Positions 1-7,741 are shown, numbered from the stretch's first letter. The stretch is 22,603 nt of DNA from a virus (IMGVR_UViG_3300029309_000373:1-22603); one strand, 5' to 3'. Notes: a model not told the origin generated them from the letters alone. Numbers and translations are program-made.

Positions 1-268
1 TTTTATAAATATCCTCCAACATCATGTACTGCTCAGAATCCGCGGGCAGTGACCCCATCTGTCCACGTGGCCATTTTATTCTAAACTCTGTGTTCTGAGA
101 AACATCCTGCTCCATTATCTTAATTTTGGTGTCAGCAATGTTTAACCTTTCAACCATCTGGAAATAGCCCATGGTGCCGAGTGCCACAATAATTATCAGA
201 CTGGCAACCGTCTTCATAGGCATCTGCACAGCGGCAGATTCAGATATTGTTAAAGGTTTCTTACTCAT
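1..268 (-). CDS. Small membrane protein of marine phages, C-terminus cut by window edge
   Basis: The start at 268 overlaps the stop of the upstream 43-aa gene (ATGAGTAA), so the two are translationally coupled. 89 codons are visible. Residues 1-18 are short and polar, about 19-35 form one hydrophobic segment (TVASLIIIVALGTMGYF), and the rest is polar, with the sequence EFRIKWPRG followed by SLPADSEQ. I know this last signature from many marine phage genomes, where it has no assigned function. One N-terminal anchor and a soluble tail suggest an inner-membrane protein, perhaps for lysis or phage assembly, but this is inference. GC here is about 46%, clearly above the neighbouring genes. Confidence 0.8.
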   Translation of the reverse strand, partial: MSKKPLTISESAAVQMPMKTVASLIIIVALGTMGYFQMVERLNIADTKIKIMEQDVSQNTEFRIKWPRGQMGSLPADSEQYMMLEDIYK

Positions 269-392
269 GTTTTGGTTTTGGTGGCGGAATTATATAATCT
301 TTTGGATCAACTTGCAACGGCTGCGGTGGCCGTACAAAAACCGCCAATAAACATAATAAAGCTATTAGTATTGCTGTGAACTTGTAGTCCAT
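261..392 (-). CDS. 43-aa membrane peptide with proline-rich tail
   Basis: ATG at 392 and TAA at 261-263 give 43 residues. Residues 5-20 are hydrophobic (FTAILIALLCLLAVFV). The remainder is polar with nine prolines (RPPQPLQ, IIPPPKPK). The stop overlaps the start of the next gene, so the two are probably translated together. A tiny proline-rich membrane-anchored peptide paired with a single-span membrane protein resembles a spanin pair. However, the only cysteine (Cys14) is preceded by ALL, which is not a lipobox, and the gene order is reversed relative to Rz/Rz1. The function is therefore open. The tight overlap and clean hydrophobic segment support a real gene. Confidence 0.65.
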   Translation of the reverse strand: MDYKFTAILIALLCLLAVFVRPPQPLQVDPKDYIIPPPKPKHE

Positions 393-407
393 AACAACCT
401 CCAATCA

Positions 408-485
408 TTATTGTTTTTTTGGTGTAAAAATAGATTTTATTTTGTCCCAAATTCTGCAACAAATTCTTTTACATTTATCCATCAT
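408..485 (-). CDS. 25-aa cationic cysteine peptide
   Basis: The ORF starts with two consecutive ATG codons (485-483 and 482-480) and ends TAA at 408-410. A strong Shine-Dalgarno GAGGAG lies at 493-498, seven bases before the first ATG, and this decides the start. The gene overlaps the last 11 bases of the 216-aa gene in another frame. The product contains Cys5, Cys9 and Cys10 (CKRICC), Trp13, many Lys/Arg and an alternating IWDKIKSIF segment that could be an amphipathic helix. I know of similar tiny CxxxCC peptides in this genome position in marine phages only by impression. Function is unknown; metal binding or membrane contact are possibilities. Confidence 0.6.
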   Translation of the reverse strand: MMDKCKRICCRIWDKIKSIFTPKKQ

Positions 486-1125
486 TTTTTTTCTCCTCAA
501 TATCATAAAACATTTTATCTGAATCCTCTGTTATCCAATCATCACCTTCTACATCCCAGTAAGTAGTTTGAACCTTATAGTCAGGCCAATTATTTTCTGT
601 TGTGTAGCTATTGACATGCCAAATTATTCTATTATTTGGCTGAGCTGCATAATTGCCATTCTTTAAAGCAAGTATGTGAGCACATTTATGCTCTTGCGGT
701 ATTTCAGAATGTTCCGTATTTAATATATTAGTCTCTGGATGTGCCCAGTCAATAGTAAAAAGATATTGACCTTTGTGGAATTTTTTGTCTCTACCCATAA
801 ATTTGCCATTTATACCAGCCAACCAATCAAAACAATGAACACTAGGATAGTAACTAAAACAGTTCCACAATTGCAACTCATCCACTCGCATATCTGGCAC
901 TTGATTTCTTTCAAATTCTTTTTGAAAAAACGCACTAATAGGTAATCTGTAGAAGACCGCACCATTCGGTAACATACAATGAAACAATATTGCACGCCCT
1001 GAAATAGAAGCAATGCCAAAGACAACACAGTCAAAATAATCTCCTTTATGTTTTTTAAGATCATAGAGATACTCCTTTCGTATTTTGCAATAAATAGGTG
1101 GTATGTTTGCATTTAAATAAGCCAT
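475..1125 (-). CDS. Conserved marine-phage protein of unknown function (216 aa)
   Basis: The gene starts seven bases after the DNA polymerase stop, and its Shine-Dalgarno GAGGA overlaps that stop codon (TGAGGACTTATG). It is therefore part of the replication operon. The N-terminus MAYLNANIPPIYCKIRKEYL is one I recognise as strongly conserved downstream of polA in marine phages, always without a function. The protein is soluble and rich in aromatic residues (14 Trp/Tyr in the last 110 residues, for example IIWHVNSY and YWDVEGDDW). It has scattered cysteines (13, 33, 50, 89, 98 and 147) but no evident catalytic or nucleotide-binding motif. Its position suggests a replication or DNA-metabolism role. 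I cannot say more. Confidence 0.85.
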   Translation of the reverse strand: MAYLNANIPPIYCKIRKEYLYDLKKHKGDYFDCVVFGIASISGRAILFHCMLPNGAVFYRLPISAFFQKEFERNQVPDMRVDELQLWNCFSYYPSVHCFDWLAGINGKFMGRDKKFHKGQYLFTIDWAHPETNILNTEHSEIPQEHKCAHILALKNGNYAAQPNNRIIWHVNSYTTENNWPDYKVQTTYWDVEGDDWITEDSDKMFYDIEEKKNDG

Positions 1126-1131
1126 AAGTCC

Positions 1132-3069
1132 TCATTTTATTTCTCCCCAATTAGGGCCAGATTCATAGTCTACCTTATTGGGGACTTCTAAGTCAACAGC
1201 TGACTCCATGATATCTTTTATTTTGGCAGCTTCCAACTCGTTTAACACAGATATATCAAGTTCATCATGTACTTGTATATGTGGTGTAATACCTTCTTTG
1301 TGTAATTCTACCATTGCTTTTTTTGTCATGTCTGCAGCAGATCCTTGAATTAATCTATTTAATGCTTTGTATGTAAATGCTCTACGTGTTGGATTTTCAT
1401 GCCAATAATTTTTCTTAGGATTACCTTCTTTATCTTTTATAATATTTCCTTCATCATCTTTTAAAATTGGTCCCATATTCTGTAGATCTAACATACTCTC
1501 GTGATCCTCTGCAGGCACAAATGTTCCCCATTCTTTACCTCTTAAAACAGGTTCATATTTTGGAAATCTACAACGTCTACCAAGTAAAGTTTTTATCTGA
1601 CCTTTTTTCTGTGCAGCTGACATTACCTTGTTCATCAGTTGTCTTACAAATGGTGCCTTATTATGATACTTGTTAAATAATTCTTCTGATTTTTCTTTTG
1701 TAACACCTAACTCTGCTTGAAGTTTAGCTTTACCCATACCATAAAATAAACCTAAGTTAATTGTCTTAGCTTGTGATCTTGGTATCTCTGCCATCTCTGC
1801 AACTATTTTGTGAAAGTCTGTTGATGAATCATTTTCGTATGAGTCTGCAATTGGATTTACTGAACCTAATCTAAATTTTAAAGCATAGTGTGCAACCAAT
1901 CTTGGTTCCTGTTGCGAGTAATCAAAACATCCCCACTTCATACCTTCTTCTGGTATGAACAAAGATCTTATCATAGGACCTGTTGCTGGATCTCTTGCTG
2001 GTATCTGTTGTAGATTAGGATTTACATAACTAAATCTACCTGTAACGGTGCCACCATCATCAGATCTTATTTGATTTATTTCAGAATGTATTCTCTCACA
2101 ATGTTCGTATTTCAATATAGAATCTATGAACGTTGTTCTTACCTTGTTTATTTTTCTAGCTTGTGCTATCTTTTGAACTAAAGGATGTGGATGATTAACA
2201 AGAAAGTTTTTAGTAAATGATGGTTCGTCTGATTTTGCAGTTCTGGAATATGGTAACTTTAATTTATCAAAAAGCGTGGCGATACTTCTTGCAGCCATTA
2301 ATTGAATGTCTAGGTTACTTTCTTTTTTTATTTGTAACAACAACATCTCTTCTTGTAATTGTAGGTCTTGTTTCACTCTATGAGCTTTTTCAACGTCCAC
2401 TCTCACCCCAAGAAATCGCATATCTACCAGACAAGGAAATAGATCTGTCTCAAGATTAAATATATCTTGTAAGTTATCTTCGATAATTATTTTTTGACAC
2501 TTGTGCCAAAGTTCTAAAGTTAGTTCAGCATCTTTTTCAGCGTATGCTCCAACTTCCATTGCAGGTAGTCTCCACATATCTGCTTTTGCATCTAGTCCTC
2601 TTTCTTTTGCAGCTTGAACTAATCTAGATTCGTTTTTACCTTTTGATAAATGATGCCACGATAAAGTATTTAGTGTGTATGAGTATCTGTTCTCATCAAT
2701 TAATGATGATGCAATCATGGTATCTACTATTAAACCATTGATATTTATACCCAATTTACGTATCCAACATACGTCATACATAGCGTTATGAAATATTTTT
2801 GTAGCGGGAGATTCACACAAATCTTTAAACCATTCTAAAGTTTTTTTCCTATCCATATTAGGTCCATTTTCATGTGCAATAGGAAAGTATCTTTTGTATC
2901 CTTCTACGGCCACAGCAAATCCTACAATCTCACCTACACCAATTACAGAGCCTGACCCTTTTGATTTTAATTCTGGATCTCTTGTTTCCAAATCAATTGC
3001 AATCTCAGGATAAGATCTAAGATCAGGATATTCTGTTGGCATTAACCATTCTGTATCAGGTAATATCAT
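1132..3069 (-). CDS. polA: Family A DNA polymerase with 3'-5' exonuclease domain
   Basis: This is the replicative polymerase. The proofreading domain covers about residues 20-200: Exo I IDLET (Asp26, Glu28), Exo II HNAMYD (Asn95, Asp99) and Exo III YAEKD (Tyr176, Asp180). The polymerase domain has motif A CFDYSQQEPR (Asp383), motif B RSQAKTINLGLFYG (Arg431, Lys435, Tyr443) and motif C VHDE (601-603). No 5'-3' nuclease domain is present, as is usual in phage enzymes. Leu439 aligns with E. coli Phe762. Motif A reads QQEPR instead of the usual QIELR. A Lys/Asp-rich insertion lies near residues 510-560. The stop lies seven bases before the 216-aa gene, and the start overlaps the DUF3310 gene (ATGA). 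Confidence 0.97.
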   Translation of the reverse strand: MILPDTEWLMPTEYPDLRSYPEIAIDLETRDPELKSKGSGSVIGVGEIVGFAVAVEGYKRYFPIAHENGPNMDRKKTLEWFKDLCESPATKIFHNAMYDVCWIRKLGININGLIVDTMIASSLIDENRYSYTLNTLSWHHLSKGKNESRLVQAAKERGLDAKADMWRLPAMEVGAYAEKDAELTLELWHKCQKIIIEDNLQDIFNLETDLFPCLVDMRFLGVRVDVEKAHRVKQDLQLQEEMLLLQIKKESNLDIQLMAARSIATLFDKLKLPYSRTAKSDEPSFTKNFLVNHPHPLVQKIAQARKINKVRTTFIDSILKYEHCERIHSEINQIRSDDGGTVTGRFSYVNPNLQQIPARDPATGPMIRSLFIPEEGMKWGCFDYSQQEPRLVAHYALKFRLGSVNPIADSYENDSSTDFHKIVAEMAEIPRSQAKTINLGLFYGMGKAKLQAELGVTKEKSEELFNKYHNKAPFVRQLMNKVMSAAQKKGQIKTLLGRRCRFPKYEPVLRGKEWGTFVPAEDHESMLDLQNMGPILKDDEGNIIKDKEGNPKKNYWHENPTRRAFTYKALNRLIQGSAADMTKKAMVELHKEGITPHIQVHDELDISVLNELEAAKIKDIMESAVDLEVPNKVDYESGPNWGEIK

Positions 3070-3305
3070 TTTTTATCTTTCAATTTTTTTATCTCTAAAT
3101 CACAATAGTGTTTAATTTTTTCTAAATCCTGTATACCATTTTTATTTAAATAACGGCACACATACTTTATAACGTTCCCTTGAAAGAATGAAAGGTCATT
3201 CTTTGAAATAAATTCGTAAGGCTGTATACGAAACGATTTATAATGTGATCCTCCAATTTGCTTATCTTGTGGAAACGCATCTTTAAAAATATCTTTGTGT
3301 GTCAT
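3066..3305 (-). CDS. DUF3310 family small protein
   Basis: Residues 17-75 match the DUF3310 pattern (Pfam PF11753): the start IGGSHYKSFRIQPYEFI, the central FFQGNVIKYVCRY, and the end DLEKIKHYCDLEI. The family is common in phages, often near replication genes. It has been called nucleotide kinase-like in some annotations without firm proof, and no P-loop is visible here. At 79 residues it consists of little more than this domain. It overlaps both neighbours by ATGA (helicase stop and polymerase start), so it is translated coupled with the replication proteins. A role in nucleotide supply or replication is inference from the neighbourhood. Confidence 0.88.
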   Translation of the reverse strand: MTHKDIFKDAFPQDKQIGGSHYKSFRIQPYEFISKNDLSFFQGNVIKYVCRYLNKNGIQDLEKIKHYCDLEIKKLKDKK

Positions 3306-4723
3306 AATCTGTACTCCTTTCTTTTTATTTTTGATTTAAGTTTATATAAATTATTACGTGCTCTTGTAATTCCTACGTACCAAACACGATGTTCTTCATC
3401 ACGTTTGTCAACACTTCTTTTTATAGATTTTTGTATTTTATCTCCTTGATGTAAAGCTAAAATTACATTATCCTGTTCGCCACCTTTTATTGCATGAATT
3501 GTAGACATAAATATTCTTGCATCCATATCTAAATCTTCACCTTTTTCTAACATTATTCTTATATATCTTTTTTCTTTTTCAGGAGCTGCAATGAATACAT
3601 CATACCAATTTTTAGTTCTGTTAAATAATTCATCACCCATAAAATCTTGACATTCTTTCTCTTCTTTCTCATCTAAAATTTTACCCTTTTTAGTCCAGTC
3701 TGTGTATAGTTTAGCTGCTTTGTATAATCTAACTTTGTAACTCTTACCTCTGTTACTTTGATAATATAAATTTTTCTTTCTAACTTCATTCATTAACTCT
3801 AACAATTGACTCTTGGTTCTTGTTAAAATCAACCATTTACCTTTTGTTAAATCTACCTGGCCTAAGTTTGCAATATATTTACACTCACCTTCATAGTCTC
3901 TCGCTAAATAATCTTTTTGTTTCCTGATGCCTGATATACTTTCTATTGGTCTATTGGACTCTTCTTGTACAATTCTTGATATACGTCTAGATTTTTTTAA
4001 TACTTTTTCTTTTGCAGGCTCTTGTATAAATCTACTAACATCTGCACCAGCCCAAGCAAAAATAGCTTGGTCATCGTCACCTGCGAGATATAGATCTTTG
4101 CTCTTTTCTTTTAATCTATCATACAATTTCCATTGTAATGGTGACAAGTCTTGTGCTTCATCAATAAATACAACATCAAATTCTGGAACTTTATTTAATA
4201 CATTATTTATGATGTCATTAAAATCATAGAGCCTGTAGTTCTTTTTATATTTTATAAAGTTGTCATGTATATGTTTTAATGTGGTCCACCTAATTTGTTT
4301 TCTATCGTGTTCATTACGATCAAACTCTTCTCTAATTTCTACGTCTCTATTGATTGCTCTTCCTATCATTTGAAAGTACGGGTCATTACATGTTAAGAAA
4401 TGTGATTCTTCTTCATTGTATTTATCAGAATACTTTACTCGAATACCTAGTTCTTTACCTAAGTCTTCATAGTGAAATGGTTGCATTATGTTTTCTTCAT
4501 TTAAACCAAGAGTGTTATATGCAAAAGAATGTAGCGTTTGAAAATGTTCTAGTTTCTTTTCATCGATAGGCATTCTTTCTCTAGCTTCTCTTGCTGCTTT
4601 TCTTGTAAATGCAAAATAACCTATCTTATGTAGTGGTGTTCCTATTCTAACATATGCTCTTGCTCTATTAATAAGCCTGTGAGTTTTACCCGTGCCTGGC
4701 GGACCATATATTTTATGTATCAT
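3302..4723 (-). CDS. Compact superfamily 1 (UvrD/Rep-like) DNA helicase
   Basis: All core SF1A motifs are visible: Walker A GPPGTGKT (7-14), Ia AFTRKAAREA (38-47), motif II IDEAQD (187-192), motif III GDDDQAIFAWAGA (215-227), motif V STIHAIKGGEQDNVIL (407-422) and motif VI VWYVGITRARNNL (447-459). At 473 residues it is much shorter than UvrD or Rep (about 670-720) and nearer to T4 Dda, so the 1B/2B insertions must be reduced. It lies between the primase and DUF3310 genes with ATGA overlaps on both sides. No DnaB-type helicase is seen in the window, so this enzyme is the best candidate for the fork or an assisting helicase. That role is inferred. Confidence 0.94.
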   Translation of the reverse strand: MIHKIYGPPGTGKTHRLINRARAYVRIGTPLHKIGYFAFTRKAAREARERMPIDEKKLEHFQTLHSFAYNTLGLNEENIMQPFHYEDLGKELGIRVKYSDKYNEEESHFLTCNDPYFQMIGRAINRDVEIREEFDRNEHDRKQIRWTTLKHIHDNFIKYKKNYRLYDFNDIINNVLNKVPEFDVVFIDEAQDLSPLQWKLYDRLKEKSKDLYLAGDDDQAIFAWAGADVSRFIQEPAKEKVLKKSRRISRIVQEESNRPIESISGIRKQKDYLARDYEGECKYIANLGQVDLTKGKWLILTRTKSQLLELMNEVRKKNLYYQSNRGKSYKVRLYKAAKLYTDWTKKGKILDEKEEKECQDFMGDELFNRTKNWYDVFIAAPEKEKRYIRIMLEKGEDLDMDARIFMSTIHAIKGGEQDNVILALHQGDKIQKSIKRSVDKRDEEHRVWYVGITRARNNLYKLKSKIKRKEYRL

Positions 4724-6324
4724 ACTATGTCCTCTTCCTTATCAAACTCTAATATTTCTTCTGGTGGTTCGTCCTCTTCAAATTGTTTCATATCTATTTC
4801 CATACATCTAATTGGATTGCCTTTACCTATTCTCTTTTGTTTACTAGGCTCTGCTTGAAATACATCAACGACCATTGTCTTTGTTTCGTTTTCATCCATA
4901 CGCCATTCATTTCTTTTTAACTCCTCGTAAAATTTATAAAATAAAAAATATCCTTTGCTTTCTTCTACATACACTGATCCACTTTTGAATCCATTTAGTG
5001 TTGTAGTTCTCACATCGTTTAGATATTCTTTTAGATGTCTAAACAATATACCTGCTGGTTGTGACTCTGGATCTGGTATCTCTACATTTAATTGTGACCA
5101 TAGTTCAGATACTATATCCTGAAAATCTTTTGCTTTGATAGCTGGTGGTACGATGTTTGTATGCTCTGCAATTAATGCTCTTAGTTCTCTTTGCTCTATT
5201 ATTTGTTTTACAGTTTTTGCATTAATAGTTTTAATTTTACCACTTGGTTGTTTTACATACAAAAAGAATTTTGGATGTGGTCTGTAATCCATTTTAGTTA
5301 CACTAATTATCTCAGGCCATGATGCATTTAATTGTTTACCAACGCCATACTTTCTACGCAAACATATACTCTTAGCACACTTAGATTGTATTGGATCTTC
5401 ATTACAAGTATAACCTGCTGTGTCACCCTTCCATGCTTTTATTTTTGATTTAACTTTGTCATCACCCCAGATGTTATCGTATTTAATATAATCCCTTGCT
5501 TTCTGTAAAACTTTATCTTCCCATTGATCTGGGTATTTTCTCTTGGCGAATACCATGTAGTTGTATAAGAATCTGTCTCTTTCGTCTGGTAGCTTTTCTT
5601 TCGTTCTTTCTATGTCGCCACATATCAGACCAAGACATGGTGGTCCCTCATCAAATTCTGTTGCTTGATTTTTTAATTCTTTGTTAATTAAATCTATACC
5701 AAGTTTTTTTAAATCTTCTGCAGATTGTGCGTTTAAATTTATAACTTTAATAAACGTATTGAAATCTATTTTATCTCCATCAGGTTTAACCGCTACTCTA
5801 TCTTTCTTGTTATAGTATGGTAGATTTATAAAATTACCCGAAGGTCTTTTACCATCACTTGAATCTAATGAAGTTTGTTTTGGATATATTTCTGTTTTTG
5901 ATGGTAGACCAAATATAAATAATAATTTTTCTAAAAATTCTCTTATCTCAGATGCTTTTATTTTTTCTTTAGCAAATAAATATAAATGAAGCCCACCTGA
6001 TTTTGATATGATAGGTATTACTGGTAACTTTTTTTCGTCAATTGTTTTTAAATATTTTTGTAAATTAAAATCTGTATAGTTTTTAGGATCAATATCTATT
6101 GCACCGAAGATAGCTTTGCCCTCATCATCACATGGATTTACACCAATAGATTTAACACCACTTAAATGTTCTTCGTAATCTTTATCTGTTATTTCTTTTT
6201 TAGCCCAACCATAATCTTTGGGTTCAAATTTTATTTTTCCAGACTCATCTTTGTATCCGTTATGAATATTACAGAATCCATAATTACGTTTTAAACCTGT
6301 GAAATATTTTATAAAATCCTTCAT
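4720..6324 (-). CDS. AEP-superfamily primase (primase-polymerase) with C-terminal cysteine cluster
   Basis: The first 200 residues carry the archaeo-eukaryotic primase signature: AIDIDP (metal ligands Asp77, Asp79), then SKSGGLHLYLF (Ser109, His113), then a strand near GNFINLPYY (163-171). This places it with AEP/PrimPol-like enzymes, close to the type called TOTE-like, not with TOPRIM phage primases. Further on, Cys230 and/or Cys235 and the group Cys307-x8-Cys316-x4-Cys321 (start YTCNEDP, end CLRRKYG) look like a Zn or PriL-like Fe-S site. The C-terminal 180 residues match nothing I know and end in an acidic tail. There is no helicase domain. The start has no clear Shine-Dalgarno and lies 9 bases after a strong hairpin. 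The stop overlaps the helicase start (ATGA). Confidence 0.85.
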   Translation of the reverse strand: MKDFIKYFTGLKRNYGFCNIHNGYKDESGKIKFEPKDYGWAKKEITDKDYEEHLSGVKSIGVNPCDDEGKAIFGAIDIDPKNYTDFNLQKYLKTIDEKKLPVIPIISKSGGLHLYLFAKEKIKASEIREFLEKLLFIFGLPSKTEIYPKQTSLDSSDGKRPSGNFINLPYYNKKDRVAVKPDGDKIDFNTFIKVINLNAQSAEDLKKLGIDLINKELKNQATEFDEGPPCLGLICGDIERTKEKLPDERDRFLYNYMVFAKRKYPDQWEDKVLQKARDYIKYDNIWGDDKVKSKIKAWKGDTAGYTCNEDPIQSKCAKSICLRRKYGVGKQLNASWPEIISVTKMDYRPHPKFFLYVKQPSGKIKTINAKTVKQIIEQRELRALIAEHTNIVPPAIKAKDFQDIVSELWSQLNVEIPDPESQPAGILFRHLKEYLNDVRTTTLNGFKSGSVYVEESKGYFLFYKFYEELKRNEWRMDENETKTMVVDVFQAEPSKQKRIGKGNPIRCMEIDMKQFEEDEPPEEILEFDKEEDIV

Positions 6325-6333
6325 AATTTATCA

Positions 6334-6361
6334 AGGCCGGTCCACTCTCGCTTTCCGGCCT
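6334..6361 (-). promoter_or_regulatory. GC-rich hairpin upstream of the primase start
   Basis: AGGCCGG (6334-6340) and CCGGCCT (6355-6361) form a perfect 7-bp inverted repeat around a 14-base loop. On the transcript the loop is AAAGCGAGAGTGGA. No U-tract follows, so it is not a standard intrinsic terminator. It lies nine bases before the primase ATG and is far richer in G+C than its surroundings. It probably acts on RNA, as a stability, processing or translation control element. Confidence 0.7.
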
Positions 6362-6372
6362 CGAGTTGCAAC

Positions 6373-6388
6373 GATTCCCGTAGGAATT
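6373..6388 (-). promoter_or_regulatory. Small hairpin with UACG tetraloop at the stop of the 257-aa gene
   Basis: On the transcript the sequence reads ATTCC-TACG-GGAAT (6374-6378 pairs with 6383-6387). The loop UACG closed by C-G belongs to the very stable UNCG tetraloops. The stem begins inside the TAA stop codon of the upstream gene. No U-run follows. It may protect the 3' end of the upstream message or mark a cleavage point. Confidence 0.6.
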
Positions 6389-7160
6389 ATACAATATCTC
6401 CTGTAGCAGAGTTTTTCTCATACTTAGGTTTAGCAGTTCCTTTAGCTACAGTTTTTTGTAGTTTCTGTGCTGCTACATATAAATCTGCATCTTCTGATTT
6501 AGTAATGTCTAACATTCTAATTTTAGATGGTTTATATACATGCCAACTTTTACTACCCGCAGTTTTGCCAATCGTTTTAAGATTAAACAAAGCTGAGTAT
6601 GCAGCAGGTTGGAATGAACCTTTGTCATCTGATACTCTTAAATTAGTTATCAGATTATTTAGTTCTCTCGCTGGTGATAAATTAGACGAACGCATAGTAA
6701 TTACAGCAGGTCTGAACTCTTCACCTTGTACCATTACTACATAAAAGTAAGCGGTCTTCTCAACATAATTACCATTAGGTAATCTGTATCTTCCATTTCT
6801 TTCTTCTGTAGCATCTGCAGGTATTTCCATGTGAGTTCCAACTGGTGCTGAAGCACTATCTCCTCTCTCTTGCCATTCAGGATATCTAGTTTGAGTGTGA
6901 GCAACAACAACGTTGATGCCTTCGTTCTCACCGTCCATTAATTGACCAAAAGATGAAGCGTAAATCATTCCTGGTTTGGAACCTTTTACGTATTTTGGAT
7001 CTCTTTCGTTACACTCTGGAGATAATTGATGAAGAATTTTTAAGATCGGAGTTGATACATCATCTCCTTTAATTTCTTCTGCACCTTTACCAGAGTCACC
7101 TCTGAGATTTATTGTTGCTAATGCACCAGCATCAGCTTTATTAGCTAATTGACTTTCCAT
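6387..7160 (-). CDS. Conserved phage protein, candidate single-stranded DNA-binding protein (257 aa)
   Basis: The start has a very strong Shine-Dalgarno, AGGAGG at 7165-7170, four bases before the ATG. This implies high expression, as expected for a stoichiometric protein. Conserved-looking blocks are TPILKILHQLSPE (37-49), KPGMIYASSFGQLMDG (62-77), TRYPEWQERGD, and FQPAAYSALFNLKTIGK with KSWHVYKPSKIR in the C-terminal half. I know similar proteins (LxxLQALSPE near the start) from phage replication regions, without a proven function. Predicted strands, the place before primase and high translation suggest an SSB-like or recombination helper. The tail is basic, unlike the acidic tail of T7 gp2.5, which weakens the idea. 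Two hairpins follow the stop. Confidence 0.75.
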   Translation of the reverse strand: MESQLANKADAGALATINLRGDSGKGAEEIKGDDVSTPILKILHQLSPECNERDPKYVKGSKPGMIYASSFGQLMDGENEGINVVVAHTQTRYPEWQERGDSASAPVGTHMEIPADATEERNGRYRLPNGNYVEKTAYFYVVMVQGEEFRPAVITMRSSNLSPARELNNLITNLRVSDDKGSFQPAAYSALFNLKTIGKTAGSKSWHVYKPSKIRMLDITKSEDADLYVAAQKLQKTVAKGTAKPKYEKNSATGDIV

Positions 7161-7192
7161 TTTTCCTCCTATTAAGTTATTGGTTTATTAAT

Positions 7193-7741
7193 TTAGCTTT
7201 TATTTTTTATCTTTACTTGATCTACATCAAGTACAGAAAACAGATCAGATGGAATTTCATTTCCTTTTTCTTTCCATTCCTTCATCACTGCTGATACAGA
7301 AGCATGGTGAGCATCTTCCTTTTGAGAAGGCTCATAGCCATGCTCCTTTGCAAGGTTAGCGTATGCCATAGCCTTGTTTTCTTCGCCTTGACCAAAAGTA
7401 ACACTAATATTATTTTTAATAATGTCACCTAAGCCATTGTTTCGAAGCCATTGATATGCATCTGCTCTTTTATCTGCTCTAGCATTTGCATAAAATTTTT
7501 TACCAACTGAAACTTCAGATCCATCTTTTAATTTCAGTGTACTTAAATTCATGTCATACATTAATTTTGGTATCACATCATAGACAAAATGTTTTTCGTC
7601 TTCTTCTAAATCTTTTACCTGTGCTTTTAATGTGGAGATTTGATTTTGTATTGATTTTAATTTCTCTATTTCTTCAGAGAGTTTTTTTGGATCAATTATA
7701 TCGCTTTGATCAGGAGCGTCTTGCCGTAAGTTTATTGTCAT
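7193..7741 (-). CDS. Conserved phage protein with N-terminal coiled coil (182 aa)
   Basis: This is the first gene of the replication operon. Its promoter lies at 7788-7817 and a Shine-Dalgarno AGGAAA at 7747-7752. Residues about 19-50 form a heptad-like coiled coil (KLSEEIEKLKSIQNQISTL). After this come a small beta segment (STLKLKDGSEVSVGKKFYAN) and a helical part with DAYQWLRNNGLGDIIKN and ISVTFGQGEENKA. I know this Trp-Leu-Arg-x-Asn-Gly pattern from phage genes located next to the preceding type of protein (LSPE), again without known function. The two probably work together on DNA. No enzymatic motif is visible. Confidence 0.8.
   Translation of the reverse strand: MTINLRQDAPDQSDIIDPKKLSEEIEKLKSIQNQISTLKAQVKDLEEDEKHFVYDVIPKLMYDMNLSTLKLKDGSEVSVGKKFYANARADKRADAYQWLRNNGLGDIIKNNISVTFGQGEENKAMAYANLAKEHGYEPSQKEDAHHASVSAVMKEWKEKGNEIPSDLFSVLDVDQVKIKNKS

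Noticed and set aside
261-392. Lipoprotein (o-spanin) call for the 43-aa peptide
   Set aside because: Residues before Cys14 are ALL, not a lipobox, and the order relative to the other membrane protein is opposite to usual spanin pairs.
810-1112. Minus-strand ORF of 100 codons with hydrophobic parts
   Set aside because: Lies in another frame of the 216-aa gene, whose sequence is one I recognise as conserved; no ribosome site.
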